Shown here one piece after another: positions 32,026 to 39,372 of a DNA stretch of 64,000 bases. Both the position numbers and the translations under genes were made by a program. Numbering within the stretch: position 1 is the first letter of the stretch; each line of letters starts with the position of its first letter. Under the pieces are notes generated by a model. That model had not been told where the DNA came from and ran no database searches. It saw nothing but the letters and a program-made list of their open reading frames with translations. Location: assembly GCA_900155405.1 (NCBI GenBank), contig LT700188.1, positions 1,240,001 to 1,304,000 on the forward strand. The letters are read 5' to 3'. This DNA comes from Negativicoccus massiliensis. Lineage in GTDB: Bacteria > Bacillota > Negativicutes > Veillonellales > Negativicoccaceae.

Positions 32026-33077
32026 TCATTATCGGGGTGCTGCTGGGCGTCTTTTTGGGACGGCACTGGTGGGCGCCCCAAGGTGACGGCAACGACTTTG
32101 AGTCCTTGAATACGCCGAAAGAAGAACGAATTTTATCCAATGTCCGCAACACTTCGATCGTGCAGGCAGTCAAACAGGTGGGACCCGCGGTAGTAGGAAT
32201 CAGCACGAAAGTGTATGACCGCGATATGTTTAATCGGCGCGTGCTGGTCGGCGAAAGCGTCGGCAGCGGCGTCATCTTCGATAAGCGGGGATACATCGTC
32301 ACCAACTACCATGTGGTGGGGACAAGTGATGACGTCAATGTCATGTTGTCGACAAACGAAACGATTACCGGCAAAGTGATCGGTCGCGATGAAGCCACCG
32401 ATCTCGCCGTCATTAAAATCGAACATGAAAAGTTGCCGGTGGCGGAACTCGGTGATTCGAGCTCACTGGTCGTCGGCGAACCGGCGATCGCGATCGGCAA
32501 TCCGTTGGGGCTGGAATTGCGCGGCACGGTGACGGTCGGCGTTATTTCCGCGTTGAACCGCACGATCAATCCGCTGGAACAGCATTATCCGTTAATTCAG
32601 ACGGACGCGGCGATCAACCAGGGCAACAGCGGCGGGGCGCTGGTCAATGCCGAGGGCAAGGTGGTCGGCATCAACAGCGCCAAAATCGCGAATAACGGAG
32701 TGGAAGGTTTGGGTTTTGCCATTCCGATCAACGCGGCGCGGCCGATCTTAAAAGAATTGATTGCGCATGGCGAAATCCGTCGAGCGTACATAGGCGTACG
32801 GGCGGTCGATCAAGCCATTGCGGCTCGCTACGGTTACGAGTGGCCGGCGGGCGAAACCGGTGTCCTCGTCGTGAAAAAAGATCCGCGCGGACCGCTCGGC
32901 ATGACCGATGTAGGATCGGGCGATTTTCTGACGGCGGTGAACGGTCAGGCGATCGCGAGTCTTCAAGAGTTGCGACAGCAGATCGACGCGCAGGCGCCGG
33001 GGCAGAAAATTACGCTCGGGTATCGGCATGAAGGCGCGGATCGAACGACCGAAGTGACGTTGCAGGAGGCGCGCTGA
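31980..33077 (+). CDS. HtrA/DegP-family serine protease with one PDZ domain
   Basis: This 365-residue protein has an N-terminal membrane anchor (residues 7-27), then a trypsin-like protease with the catalytic triad His111 (TNYHVV), Asp141 (ATDLAVIK) and Ser217 (GNSGGAL). A PDZ domain (from about 265, YIGVRAV) completes it. It acts outside the cytoplasmic membrane on misfolded proteins. GAGGAGAAAGA precedes the ATG, within the end of the walJ-like gene. It corresponds to HtrC/YycK of the wal operon by position. Confidence 0.92.
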   Translation: MRNNRKYIIIIAVLLIIIGVLLGVFLGRHWWAPQGDGNDFESLNTPKEERILSNVRNTSIVQAVKQVGPAVVGISTKVYDRDMFNRRVLVGESVGSGVIFDKRGYIVTNYHVVGTSDDVNVMLSTNETITGKVIGRDEATDLAVIKIEHEKLPVAELGDSSSLVVGEPAIAIGNPLGLELRGTVTVGVISALNRTINPLEQHYPLIQTDAAINQGNSGGALVNAEGKVVGINSAKIANNGVEGLGFAIPINAARPILKELIAHGEIRRAYIGVRAVDQAIAARYGYEWPAGETGVLVVKKDPRGPLGMTDVGSGDFLTAVNGQAIASLQELRQQIDAQAPGQKITLGYRHEGADRTTEVTLQEAR

Positions 33078-33556
33078 TGCGCTATCGTCTGCTTTGCGTC
33101 GGCCAATTGAAACAGGATTTTCTCAAAGAGGCTTGCGCGGAGTACATCAAAAGGTTGCGTCCGTACGGCGAACTGACATGTATCGAAGTACCGGAAGCCA
33201 AGACGACGCCGCGACCGAGCGAAAAAGAACGCGAAGCGCAGTTGGAAGAAGAAGGGAACGCGCTGCTGCAGCATATTCGTCCGCAGGATTACCTGATCGC
33301 GCTCGATTTGCACGGTAAGGAATTGTCGTCGACGGATTTCGCGGCGAAGCTCGCGAGCCTCGCGGTCGACGGCATCGGTGAAGTCACGCTGGCGATCGGC
33401 GGCGCGTACGGACTCGGCGCCAACTTGCGCAAGCGGGCGCAGTTTCGCTGGGCGCTTTCGCCTTTGACATTTACGCATCAAATGACGCGGTACCTGGTAT
33501 TGGAACAACTTTACCGCGCCGCTAAAATTAATCATCGGGAACCCTATCATTGGTAA
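33077..33556 (+). CDS. rlmH: 23S rRNA pseudouridine-1915 N3-methyltransferase
   Basis: This 159-residue SPOUT enzyme methylates pseudouridine 1915 in helix 69 of 23S rRNA. It shows YLIALDLHGKELSS, the trefoil-knot SAM motif LAIGGAYGLG, and the canonical ending FTHQMTRYLVLEQLYRA with NHREPYHW. The ATG shares a base with the HtrA stop (TGATG). Confidence 0.97.
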   Translation: MRYRLLCVGQLKQDFLKEACAEYIKRLRPYGELTCIEVPEAKTTPRPSEKEREAQLEEEGNALLQHIRPQDYLIALDLHGKELSSTDFAAKLASLAVDGIGEVTLAIGGAYGLGANLRKRAQFRWALSPLTFTHQMTRYLVLEQLYRAAKINHREPYHW

Positions 33557-33567
33557 GAGGTGACGGC

Positions 33568-34821
33568 ATGGCAAACGAGCAGGATCAAAACAAGCAGGAA
33601 AAAGATTGGGCGCAAATCATCGACAAGAGTCGCAAGGACAATGCCAACATCATGTCGATGTTTCCCACCGCGCCTCATCAGCAGGCGACATTTACGGAAC
33701 GTTTTCGCGCGCAGACGGCGGCCAGCGGCGAAGAACTGCTGACGATGCAAAATCAGTTGCAGGAGATGCGCGATGAATGGCTCGCGGCGCGTGCGCAGGC
33801 GTTGGCGGCGCAACCGCTCGCCACAACGCCGGTGGTTGTTCGCGCGGCGGAAGCGCGCACGCATCATCACGGTCATTTCACGCGACGCGCTTTCGCGGCG
33901 ACGCCTCATTACTATGCGAAAACGGCGGACGGAGCGCGCGAAGTCAATTTGGCGTACCATTATATGACAGCGCGGCGCGCGCATACGCAGGCGGCGCTCA
34001 GCGATTTTCACGAATTGTTGACCAACACGCACCAACTTTTGGGCGGCATCGACGGTTTGACGGAAGTCATTGACGGCCTCGCGGCAGGTGGACTTACGCA
34101 AAACCAGCATCTTTTATATGAAGAGGAATTGAAAAGTCTCGCGCGTCGGGTGAACGACCTGTATCAGCAGATCAACAGCGCGGCGTTCCACCTGAACGGC
34201 ATGTTTAATAAAGAAAAAGAGATCGCCGTCAACCTGCATACGCATTCCGAAGCGTCGGCGGATATTTTGCGACACCATCAGGCGGTGCTCTGGGCGTATC
34301 GCAAATATCTCGAATACCGGTCGAACGCGACTCATACGTTGCAGACGGCGATGGAATCGTTGCAGATTTTCCTGCAGGCGATTCGCAAAGAAGTCATGCG
34401 TCGCAAGGTGGAAAGTTTGCACCGCGATATGCAGGATATTACTGCGCAACGACGGGAAATGATGGCGCGTCAGGCGGAGGAAGCGGCCGCGAAAGCGGAA
34501 CTCGGCGAAGAATATATACCGGAAGAATTGCCGGAACTGCCGCCGGTGCAAGCGCTGGCGGCTGCCGATCAGGCGGCGTCGGCGGAGGAAATGGCGCGCC
34601 GCGCGGAACAAATCCGCGCCGATCGTGAAGCGGCTCGCGTCGCCGCGGAGGAAGCGGAACTGCGCGCCGAAGAGGAAGCGGAAAAGGCCGCTGCCAAAGC
34701 GCGGGAAGAATCCGAATTCGGCGATGATGAAGAAGGCTCGCGCTCGATCGTGCCGTTGATTATTTTAATTCTTATTTTGGTCGGCGTCGGCGTCTACTAC
34801 TTTTTAGAAATCAGAGGGTGA
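33568..34821 (+). CDS. Tail-anchored coiled-coil protein of unknown function (417 aa)
   Basis: This long polar protein has predicted coiled coils (about 40-75, 150-310) and an Ala/Glu-rich charged helix from about 320-390 (EEMARRAEQIRAD, EEAELRAEEEAEK). A single C-terminal membrane helix (IVPLIILILILVGVGVYYFLEI) ends only two residues before the stop. The bulk is therefore cytoplasmic and anchored by its tail. No signal peptide is seen. The start follows AAGAGGTGACGGC. The next gene, 10 nt later, is an intramembrane protease, so this could be a partner or substrate, though that is a guess. The family is not recognised. Confidence 0.75.
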   Translation: MANEQDQNKQEKDWAQIIDKSRKDNANIMSMFPTAPHQQATFTERFRAQTAASGEELLTMQNQLQEMRDEWLAARAQALAAQPLATTPVVVRAAEARTHHHGHFTRRAFAATPHYYAKTADGAREVNLAYHYMTARRAHTQAALSDFHELLTNTHQLLGGIDGLTEVIDGLAAGGLTQNQHLLYEEELKSLARRVNDLYQQINSAAFHLNGMFNKEKEIAVNLHTHSEASADILRHHQAVLWAYRKYLEYRSNATHTLQTAMESLQIFLQAIRKEVMRRKVESLHRDMQDITAQRREMMARQAEEAAAKAELGEEYIPEELPELPPVQALAAADQAASAEEMARRAEQIRADREAARVAAEEAELRAEEEAEKAAAKAREESEFGDDEEGSRSIVPLIILILILVGVGVYYFLEIRG

Positions 34822-34831
34822 TTTCCCGTTT

Positions 34832-35713
34832 ATGACAGGTTACAATGAACCGCGCCGTGATCGTGACGACGGTTCGATCACGGACGGCGAATATCGAGTG
34901 ATCGAAGATCGCGACCGGTCCACTGAGCGGCCGCCGCAAGAACCGCCGCGCCAACACTCCGGCAACGGTTTTCAGAAATCGGCCGGTCTGGGCTTGGGTG
35001 CGATGCTGCTGCTCTTGCTGAGCAAAGGCAAGAGTCTCTTGTTCGCGCTTAAATATACGAAATTTTTGGGCACGGCCGTTTCCATGTTCGTCATGATTTG
35101 GTCGTACGCGGTGTTTTACGGTTGGCGGTACGCGGCGGGCATCGTGCTGATGATCGCCATCCATGAGTTCGGGCATTACATCACGGCGAAAGCGGTCGGC
35201 ATGCCGGTCTCGGCGCCGGTGTTCATCCCGTTCGTGGGCGCGTTGATCACCATGAAAGTGCCGCCGAAAGACGCGTGGCAGGAAGCGATCGTCGCGCTGG
35301 GCGGTCCGTTCTTCGGACTCGTGGCGGGATTGTGCGCACTGTACTGGGGTATCGTTAACCATTCCGGACTGGTGCAGGCGATCGCCTACTTCAGCTTTTT
35401 CATTACGCTCTTTAATATGATTCCGGTGTCGCCGCTTGACGGCGGTCGCATCGTCACCGCCCTTTCCCCATGGGTATGGGTGGTCGGTTTGATCGTGATG
35501 GCCGTCGCCGCCTGGTATACGTTCAGTCCGTTGATGATCCTGATTTTGTTTTTCGGCATCTATCGGGCGCGGCAGACTTGGTCACAACGGCACGATCCGC
35601 GGCAGCAACGGTACTTCACCGTCAGCGCGCCGAAACGCTGGCTGATCGGTATCGCTTACGGTCTGATCACGGCGTTGTCCGGCGTGGGCGTATATCTTTT
35701 CACCGGCGCATAA
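34832..35713 (+). CDS. Site-2-type intramembrane metalloprotease (M50 family)
   Basis: This 293-residue protein has an N-terminal charged cytoplasmic stretch of about 50 residues and then about six membrane helices. The zinc motif is HEFGH (His111, Glu112, His115). The second ligand lies in NMIPVSPLDGGRI (Asp203), the usual M50 pair. No PDZ or CBS domain is fused, but the next gene is a separate CBS-domain protein; in some M50 proteases a CBS domain is attached, so a functional link is plausible. The substrate is unknown. Confidence 0.88.
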   Translation: MTGYNEPRRDRDDGSITDGEYRVIEDRDRSTERPPQEPPRQHSGNGFQKSAGLGLGAMLLLLLSKGKSLLFALKYTKFLGTAVSMFVMIWSYAVFYGWRYAAGIVLMIAIHEFGHYITAKAVGMPVSAPVFIPFVGALITMKVPPKDAWQEAIVALGGPFFGLVAGLCALYWGIVNHSGLVQAIAYFSFFITLFNMIPVSPLDGGRIVTALSPWVWVVGLIVMAVAAWYTFSPLMILILFFGIYRARQTWSQRHDPRQQRYFTVSAPKRWLIGIAYGLITALSGVGVYLFTGA

Positions 35714-35764
35714 AAGGAAATCGGCGAACGAAAGAGAACATATAAGTAAGAGGAGGTAACGATT

Positions 35765-36232
35765 ATGAAAGCAACTGAAATCATGAGCAAATATGTCTTG
35801 ACCTGCAGCAAAGATACGACGATTCATGAACTGATCCGGTTATTTGTCCGCAATAAGGTAACGGCGATTCCCGTTGTCGGCGAGGATAACGAGTTGCTCG
35901 GGATTGTTTCCGAGGGGGATCTCCTGTACAAAAAAGTGCGTCCGCATGTGCCGCGCTACGTCAATGTCTTGGGCGCCAGCCTTTACTACAGCGGCTACGG
36001 ACAATATGAAGAAACGTTTCAAAAGTTATTGGCGACGCGCGCTGAAGAAATCATGACGAGAGACGTCGAGTACGTCGAGCCGGACGCCGACTCCAATACC
36101 GTTACGGACATGATGGTCGAGGACCATTTGAAAAATGTGCCGGTCGTGAAAGATAAACGACTGGTCGGCATGATCTCGCGCGCGGATATTTTAGCGCTAA
36201 TCGCGCGAGAAAATGATTTACCGATCGTATAG
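35765..36232 (+). CDS. Two-CBS-domain protein
   Basis: This 155-residue protein is a pair of CBS domains: MKATEIMSKYVLTCSKDTTIHEL through LGIVSEGDLLY, and ARAEEIMTRDVEYV-type ATRAEEIMTRDVEYVEPD through LVGMISRADIL. A linker insert of about 40 residues (KVRPHVPRYVN) separates them. CBS pairs bind adenine nucleotides, sometimes c-di-AMP, as regulators. AGAGGAGGTAACGATT precedes the ATG. It is probably co-transcribed with the M50 protease gene. Confidence 0.9.
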   Translation: MKATEIMSKYVLTCSKDTTIHELIRLFVRNKVTAIPVVGEDNELLGIVSEGDLLYKKVRPHVPRYVNVLGASLYYSGYGQYEETFQKLLATRAEEIMTRDVEYVEPDADSNTVTDMMVEDHLKNVPVVKDKRLVGMISRADILALIARENDLPIV

Positions 36233-36240
36233 AGGCAACT

Positions 36241-36270
36241 GAAAAAGCAGCTCGTTTGAGCTGCTTTTTT
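36241..36270 (+). terminator. Terminator after the CBS gene
   Basis: AAAAAGCAGCTC/GAGCTGCTTTTTT hairpin just after the stop. Confidence 0.8.
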
Positions 36271-36307
36271 GTTGTTTTTATGCTATTGCGGAGCGCGGGC
36301 GCACCGA

Positions 36308-37045
36308 TCAGTGATGATGACCGCAGCAGCCGCCTTCCTTTTCGTGATGGCCGCAGCAACAGTTTTCTTCTTTTTCATGGTGACCGCAGCAGCCATCTTT
36401 TTCTTCTTCGTGATGACCGCAACCGCAGCTTTCACCGCCTTCCGTCGTACCGCACGCGCATTTGCCTTGCGCCATGCCGACGAGGGCTTCTTGGACGCGC
36501 GGCAGCAAAATTTGTCCCGCGACATCATTTCTCGCGTCTTCGCCTTTGATGATTTCAATTAATTTCAACGCGAAGAAGGGCGCAGTCAAAGGTCCGCGGC
36601 TCGTCAGCACGTTGTGATCGAAAAAGACGATTTCTTCATGCGCTTTTTTGAAACCGACGGCTTCTTCCATACCCGGATAGCACACGCCTTCGATGTCTTT
36701 GGCAATGCCTGCGGCGTGTAAAACGATGGGGCTGGCGCAAATGCTCGCAATCAGTTTGCCCGCGTCATGAAACGCTTTGATCGCCTTGGTGACGCGTTGA
36801 TCGGCGGCCAGCGTTTCCGCGCCGATCATGCCGCCCGGCGTAATGATGCCGGCGTAATCGTCGAGATGGATTTCATCCCATTTTTTATCCGCTCTGATCA
36901 TGATATCGTGATCGCCGAGGGTTTCCAACGTGTCCATTGTCGAAATCGTATCGACCTCGATGCCGGCGCGGCGCAAGTACGTTACCACCAGCAACGCTTC
37001 CGTTTCTTCATAACCTTTACTCAATAAAACCATGTATTTGTTCAT
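36308..37045 (-). CDS. DJ-1/PfpI-family protein with a Cys/His-rich C-terminal tail
   Basis: This is a 245-residue protein. Residues 1 to about 185 are a DJ-1/PfpI domain: MVLLSKGYEETEAL (with the conserved Glu), GIITPGG, and the nucleophile elbow SICASP with its Cys near 103. DJ-1 proteins act as glyoxalases, deglycases, chaperones or peptidase relatives. The last 50 residues are unusual: four Cys/His clusters of the form CGHHEEE, CCGHHEKE, CCCGHHEKE and CCGHHH, ending at the stop. These look like a metal-binding tail. AAAGGAGCGACACA before ATG 37045 decides the start. Confidence 0.88.
   Translation of the reverse strand: MNKYMVLLSKGYEETEALLVVTYLRRAGIEVDTISTMDTLETLGDHDIMIRADKKWDEIHLDDYAGIITPGGMIGAETLAADQRVTKAIKAFHDAGKLIASICASPIVLHAAGIAKDIEGVCYPGMEEAVGFKKAHEEIVFFDHNVLTSRGPLTAPFFALKLIEIIKGEDARNDVAGQILLPRVQEALVGMAQGKCACGTTEGGESCGCGHHEEEKDGCCGHHEKEENCCCGHHEKEGGCCGHHH
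36310..36440 (-). repeat. In-gene repeat encoding the CGHHEKE units
   Basis: The 3' end of the DJ-1 gene consists of imperfect direct repeats, each giving a GGC/TGC-CAT-CAC core and a GAA/AAA spacer. Repeat number could vary between strains. Confidence 0.6.
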
Positions 37046-37087
37046 TGTGTCGCTCCTTTCCGAATCTGCTGTAACATCTATATAATA

Positions 37088-37093
37088 ATTATA
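37088..37093 (-). promoter_or_regulatory. Candidate -10 of the DJ-1 gene
   Basis: TATAAT on the minus strand, preceded by a weak TTGGCA-like -35. Confidence 0.4.
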
Positions 37094-37111
37094 GCAGACG
37101 CGTGCGTATGC

Positions 37112-37140
37112 TTGCCAACGGGCAGGGGGCATGGCATACT
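37112..37140 (+). promoter_or_regulatory. Promoter of the cyclodeaminase-like gene
   Basis: TTGCCA at 37112-37117, a 17-nt spacer and CATACT at 37135-37140 with TG upstream. Confidence 0.5.
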
Positions 37141-37165
37141 GAAAATAAAACGCAAAGGAGTCGTT

Positions 37166-37771
37166 ATGAATCAACCCACGCAAATGACACTGGCGGAATT
37201 CACCGCCGCGTTAGCGAGCGCCGCGCCGACACCGGGCGGCGGCGGCGCCAGCGCGCTCGTTGGGGCGCAGGCCGTCGCGTTGGCGCAAATGGTCGCGGAA
37301 CTGACGCTGAAAAATGAACGCTATGCCGACGCGCATGAGGATATGCAAGCGGTGCGGGACGAGGCGGAAGGTTTACGCGCCGAGATTTTGAGCTATATTC
37401 AAAAAGACGCGGACGCGTTCGGAGCTCTTGTGACCGCGTGGCGTTTGCCCAAAGACGATCCTTCCCGCGCGGAGCAAAATAAGGCGGCGACGCGCGCGGC
37501 GGCGGAAGCGCCGTTGGCCTTGGCCGAGGCGTGCGCGCGGATTTTTCCGTTAGCGGCGCGAGTATTGGCGAAAGGGGTGACGAGCGCGCGCTCGGACGGG
37601 GAATTGGCCGTCTTGTTTGCCGCTGCCGCGATACGCGGAGCGCTCTACAATGTGCGCATCAACATTAAAAACATGCCCGAAAATGAGTATACGGAACTTC
37701 TAATAACGCGCCAAAAAACGCTGGCAAAGCAAGCAGAGCAGGCGGAACGGGAGTTACTCGGGCGCATGTAG
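37166..37771 (+). CDS. Cyclodeaminase/cyclohydrolase family protein (FchA-like)
   Basis: This 201-residue helical protein has FTAALASAAPTPGGGGASAL, the glycine-rich start of the FTCD_C family, and FAAAAIRGALYNVRINIKNM near the end. Relatives are formiminotetrahydrofolate cyclodeaminase and methenyl-THF cyclohydrolase FchA, which act in one-carbon metabolism of anaerobes. It is not next to other folate genes here. AAAGGAGTCGTT precedes ATG 37166; the upstream frame lies in the promoter. Confidence 0.85.
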   Translation: MNQPTQMTLAEFTAALASAAPTPGGGGASALVGAQAVALAQMVAELTLKNERYADAHEDMQAVRDEAEGLRAEILSYIQKDADAFGALVTAWRLPKDDPSRAEQNKAATRAAAEAPLALAEACARIFPLAARVLAKGVTSARSDGELAVLFAAAAIRGALYNVRINIKNMPENEYTELLITRQKTLAKQAEQAERELLGRM

Positions 37772-37784
37772 CCTCGCGTACGAC

Positions 37785-37813
37785 TTGGCAAGCAGGCTCA
37801 ATTCGTGTAAAAT
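37785..37813 (+). promoter_or_regulatory. Promoter of the OmpH-like gene
   Basis: TTGGCA at 37785-37790, a 17-nt spacer and TAAAAT at 37808-37813 with TG at -15. Confidence 0.6.
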
Positions 37814-37860
37814 GTACATAGTTTCTAGGTAGTAAATGCAATAACTAAGGAGGAAACCCT

Positions 37861-38307
37861 ATGTTTAAAACAAGTATGATGACGGCCGTATTGGCGGCCG
37901 GTACGGTATTGAGCGCGTGCGCTGCGGGCACCGGCGTGTTGAATGTCGACATGGCGTTGCAGGCCAGCCCGAAATATCAGCCGATGGTGCAACAGATGCA
38001 GAAAGTGGAACAGCAGTATGCGCCGCAGCTGAAAGCTATGGAAGCGGACCTCAACCGAATGAAAACGCAGCAGGAACAGCAGCAGGCGATGCAAGGCAAA
38101 TACAAAGCCTTGATTCAGTCCTACATGCAGGATCGTGAAAAAGCGACCGCCGCGTTGCAAAAAGATTTGAACAAAGCGACGCAGGATGTATTGCGCGATC
38201 AGAAACTGGATATCATCCTCGCGCAACCGGTTCAGATTGCCGCTAAAGCGAAAGACGAAAAAGTCGTTGACGTCACTCCGGAAGTGGCAGCGAAATTAAA
38301 AAAATAA
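37861..38307 (+). CDS. OmpH/Skp-like periplasmic chaperone, probable lipoprotein
   Basis: This 148-residue protein has a signal sequence ending in a lipobox (L17-S18-A19-C20). A long charged helical stretch rich in Gln, Lys and Met follows (PMVQQMQKVEQQYAPQLKAMEADL), then LDIILAQPVQI, the end pattern of the OmpH/Skp family. Skp guides outer-membrane proteins across the periplasm. In Negativicutes OmpH genes usually neighbour bamA and lpxD, but here it stands alone with its own promoter and terminator. Lipid attachment would be atypical for Skp. AAGGAGGAAACCCT precedes the ATG. Confidence 0.82.
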   Translation: MFKTSMMTAVLAAGTVLSACAAGTGVLNVDMALQASPKYQPMVQQMQKVEQQYAPQLKAMEADLNRMKTQQEQQQAMQGKYKALIQSYMQDREKATAALQKDLNKATQDVLRDQKLDIILAQPVQIAAKAKDEKVVDVTPEVAAKLKK

Positions 38308-38320
38308 AACGAACTGCGTA

Positions 38321-38345
38321 AAGCCGGCCTTCGGGCCGGTTTTTT
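38321..38345 (+). terminator. Terminator of the OmpH-like gene
   Basis: CCGGCC-TTCG-GGCCGG hairpin with a UUCG tetraloop, followed by six T. Confidence 0.85.
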
Positions 38346-38392
38346 GCGTCCGCGAATCAGAAGTTTTCCGTCGTTCCGCGCCGCGGATCGGT

Positions 38393-38432
38393 AACGTTCG
38401 CCCTTCTCGATGAGAAAAATTAAGCGAACGTT
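38393..38432. promoter_or_regulatory. Probable PurR operator pair upstream of purR
   Basis: AACGTTCGC at 38393-38401 and its exact reverse complement GCGAACGTT at 38424-38432 are separated by 22 nt. The core CGAAC resembles the Bacillus PurBox (CCGAAC core flanked by A/T), and PurR binds two inverted boxes. Position about 110 nt before the purR start fits autoregulation. Confidence 0.6.
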
Positions 38433-38538
38433 CGTCATTGTGCGAATACTCCGCGAAAAAAATATAAATTCATTCTACTTTTTGATGAAAATTAGTGATG
38501 AGTATGCTATTCTATACTTACAGAAGAGAGGTGATCTC

Positions 38539-39372
38539 ATGCCAAAACTTCGACGTGTCGAACGTATGGCGGCGCTGACTAAAATGTTGGCGGACCGTCC
38601 GCATGAGCTGATCCCTTTGTCTTTTTTTTGCGATTATTTCGGCATTGCCAAATCGACATTGAGCGAAGATCTGCTGTCGGTACGCCGTGCTTTTGACGCG
38701 TATCGGCTGGGATCGCTGGAGACCGTTTTCGGCGCGGCCGGCGGTGTGCGTTACATCCCGTATCGGAAGGGGCGCGCCGCCAATCAGGTATTGGAAACCA
38801 TGGCGGCGAAACTCGAAAGCGGCGATCGGATTATCGCGGGCGGATTTTTGTACATGTCGGATATTTTGTACGACTGGCAATGGATGTCGGCAGTGGGGGA
38901 AATTTTCATGACCCGCTTTGCCGCCACGCATCCGGACTGCATTATGACAGTGGAGACAAAAGGGATCCTGCCGGCCATGATGGTGGCGCGGGCATTTAAC
39001 AAACCGCTGGTCATCGCGCGGCGCGACAGCCGCGTGACGGAAGGATCGGCAATCAGCATTAACTACGTTTCGGGTTCCACGAAACGAATTCAGACGATGT
39101 CGCTTACCAAGCGGGCGCTCGCGCCGAATCAACGGGTGTTGATTATTGATGACTTCATGAAAGCCGGCGGCACCGCGAAAGGCATGAAAGAGCTTGTCTA
39201 CGAATCGGGTTCGCAGACGGTCGGCGTCGGCGTATTGGTCGCCACCGCGGAGCCGCGGGAGAAAATGACCGGCGACTATATGCCGTTACTGGTGCTGGAA
39301 GGCGTCGATGAAGTGGAACGGCATGTCAGAATTCGCCCTCAGTTGGAACCGGAGGAGGAATTGAATGAGTAA
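38539..39372 (+). CDS. purR: Purine operon repressor PurR (Bacillus type)
   Basis: This 277-residue protein has a winged-helix N-terminus (MPKLRRVERMAALTKML, FCDYFGIAKSTLSEDL) fused to a phosphoribosyltransferase-like domain. VLIIDDFMKAGGTAKG is the PRPP-binding motif through which PRPP relieves repression. It represses purine genes. AGAGAGGTGATCTC precedes ATG 38539, so the longer open frame is leader. It is followed by glmU, prs and pth, the conserved Firmicute order. Confidence 0.93.
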   Translation: MPKLRRVERMAALTKMLADRPHELIPLSFFCDYFGIAKSTLSEDLLSVRRAFDAYRLGSLETVFGAAGGVRYIPYRKGRAANQVLETMAAKLESGDRIIAGGFLYMSDILYDWQWMSAVGEIFMTRFAATHPDCIMTVETKGILPAMMVARAFNKPLVIARRDSRVTEGSAISINYVSGSTKRIQTMSLTKRALAPNQRVLIIDDFMKAGGTAKGMKELVYESGSQTVGVGVLVATAEPREKMTGDYMPLLVLEGVDEVERHVRIRPQLEPEEELNE

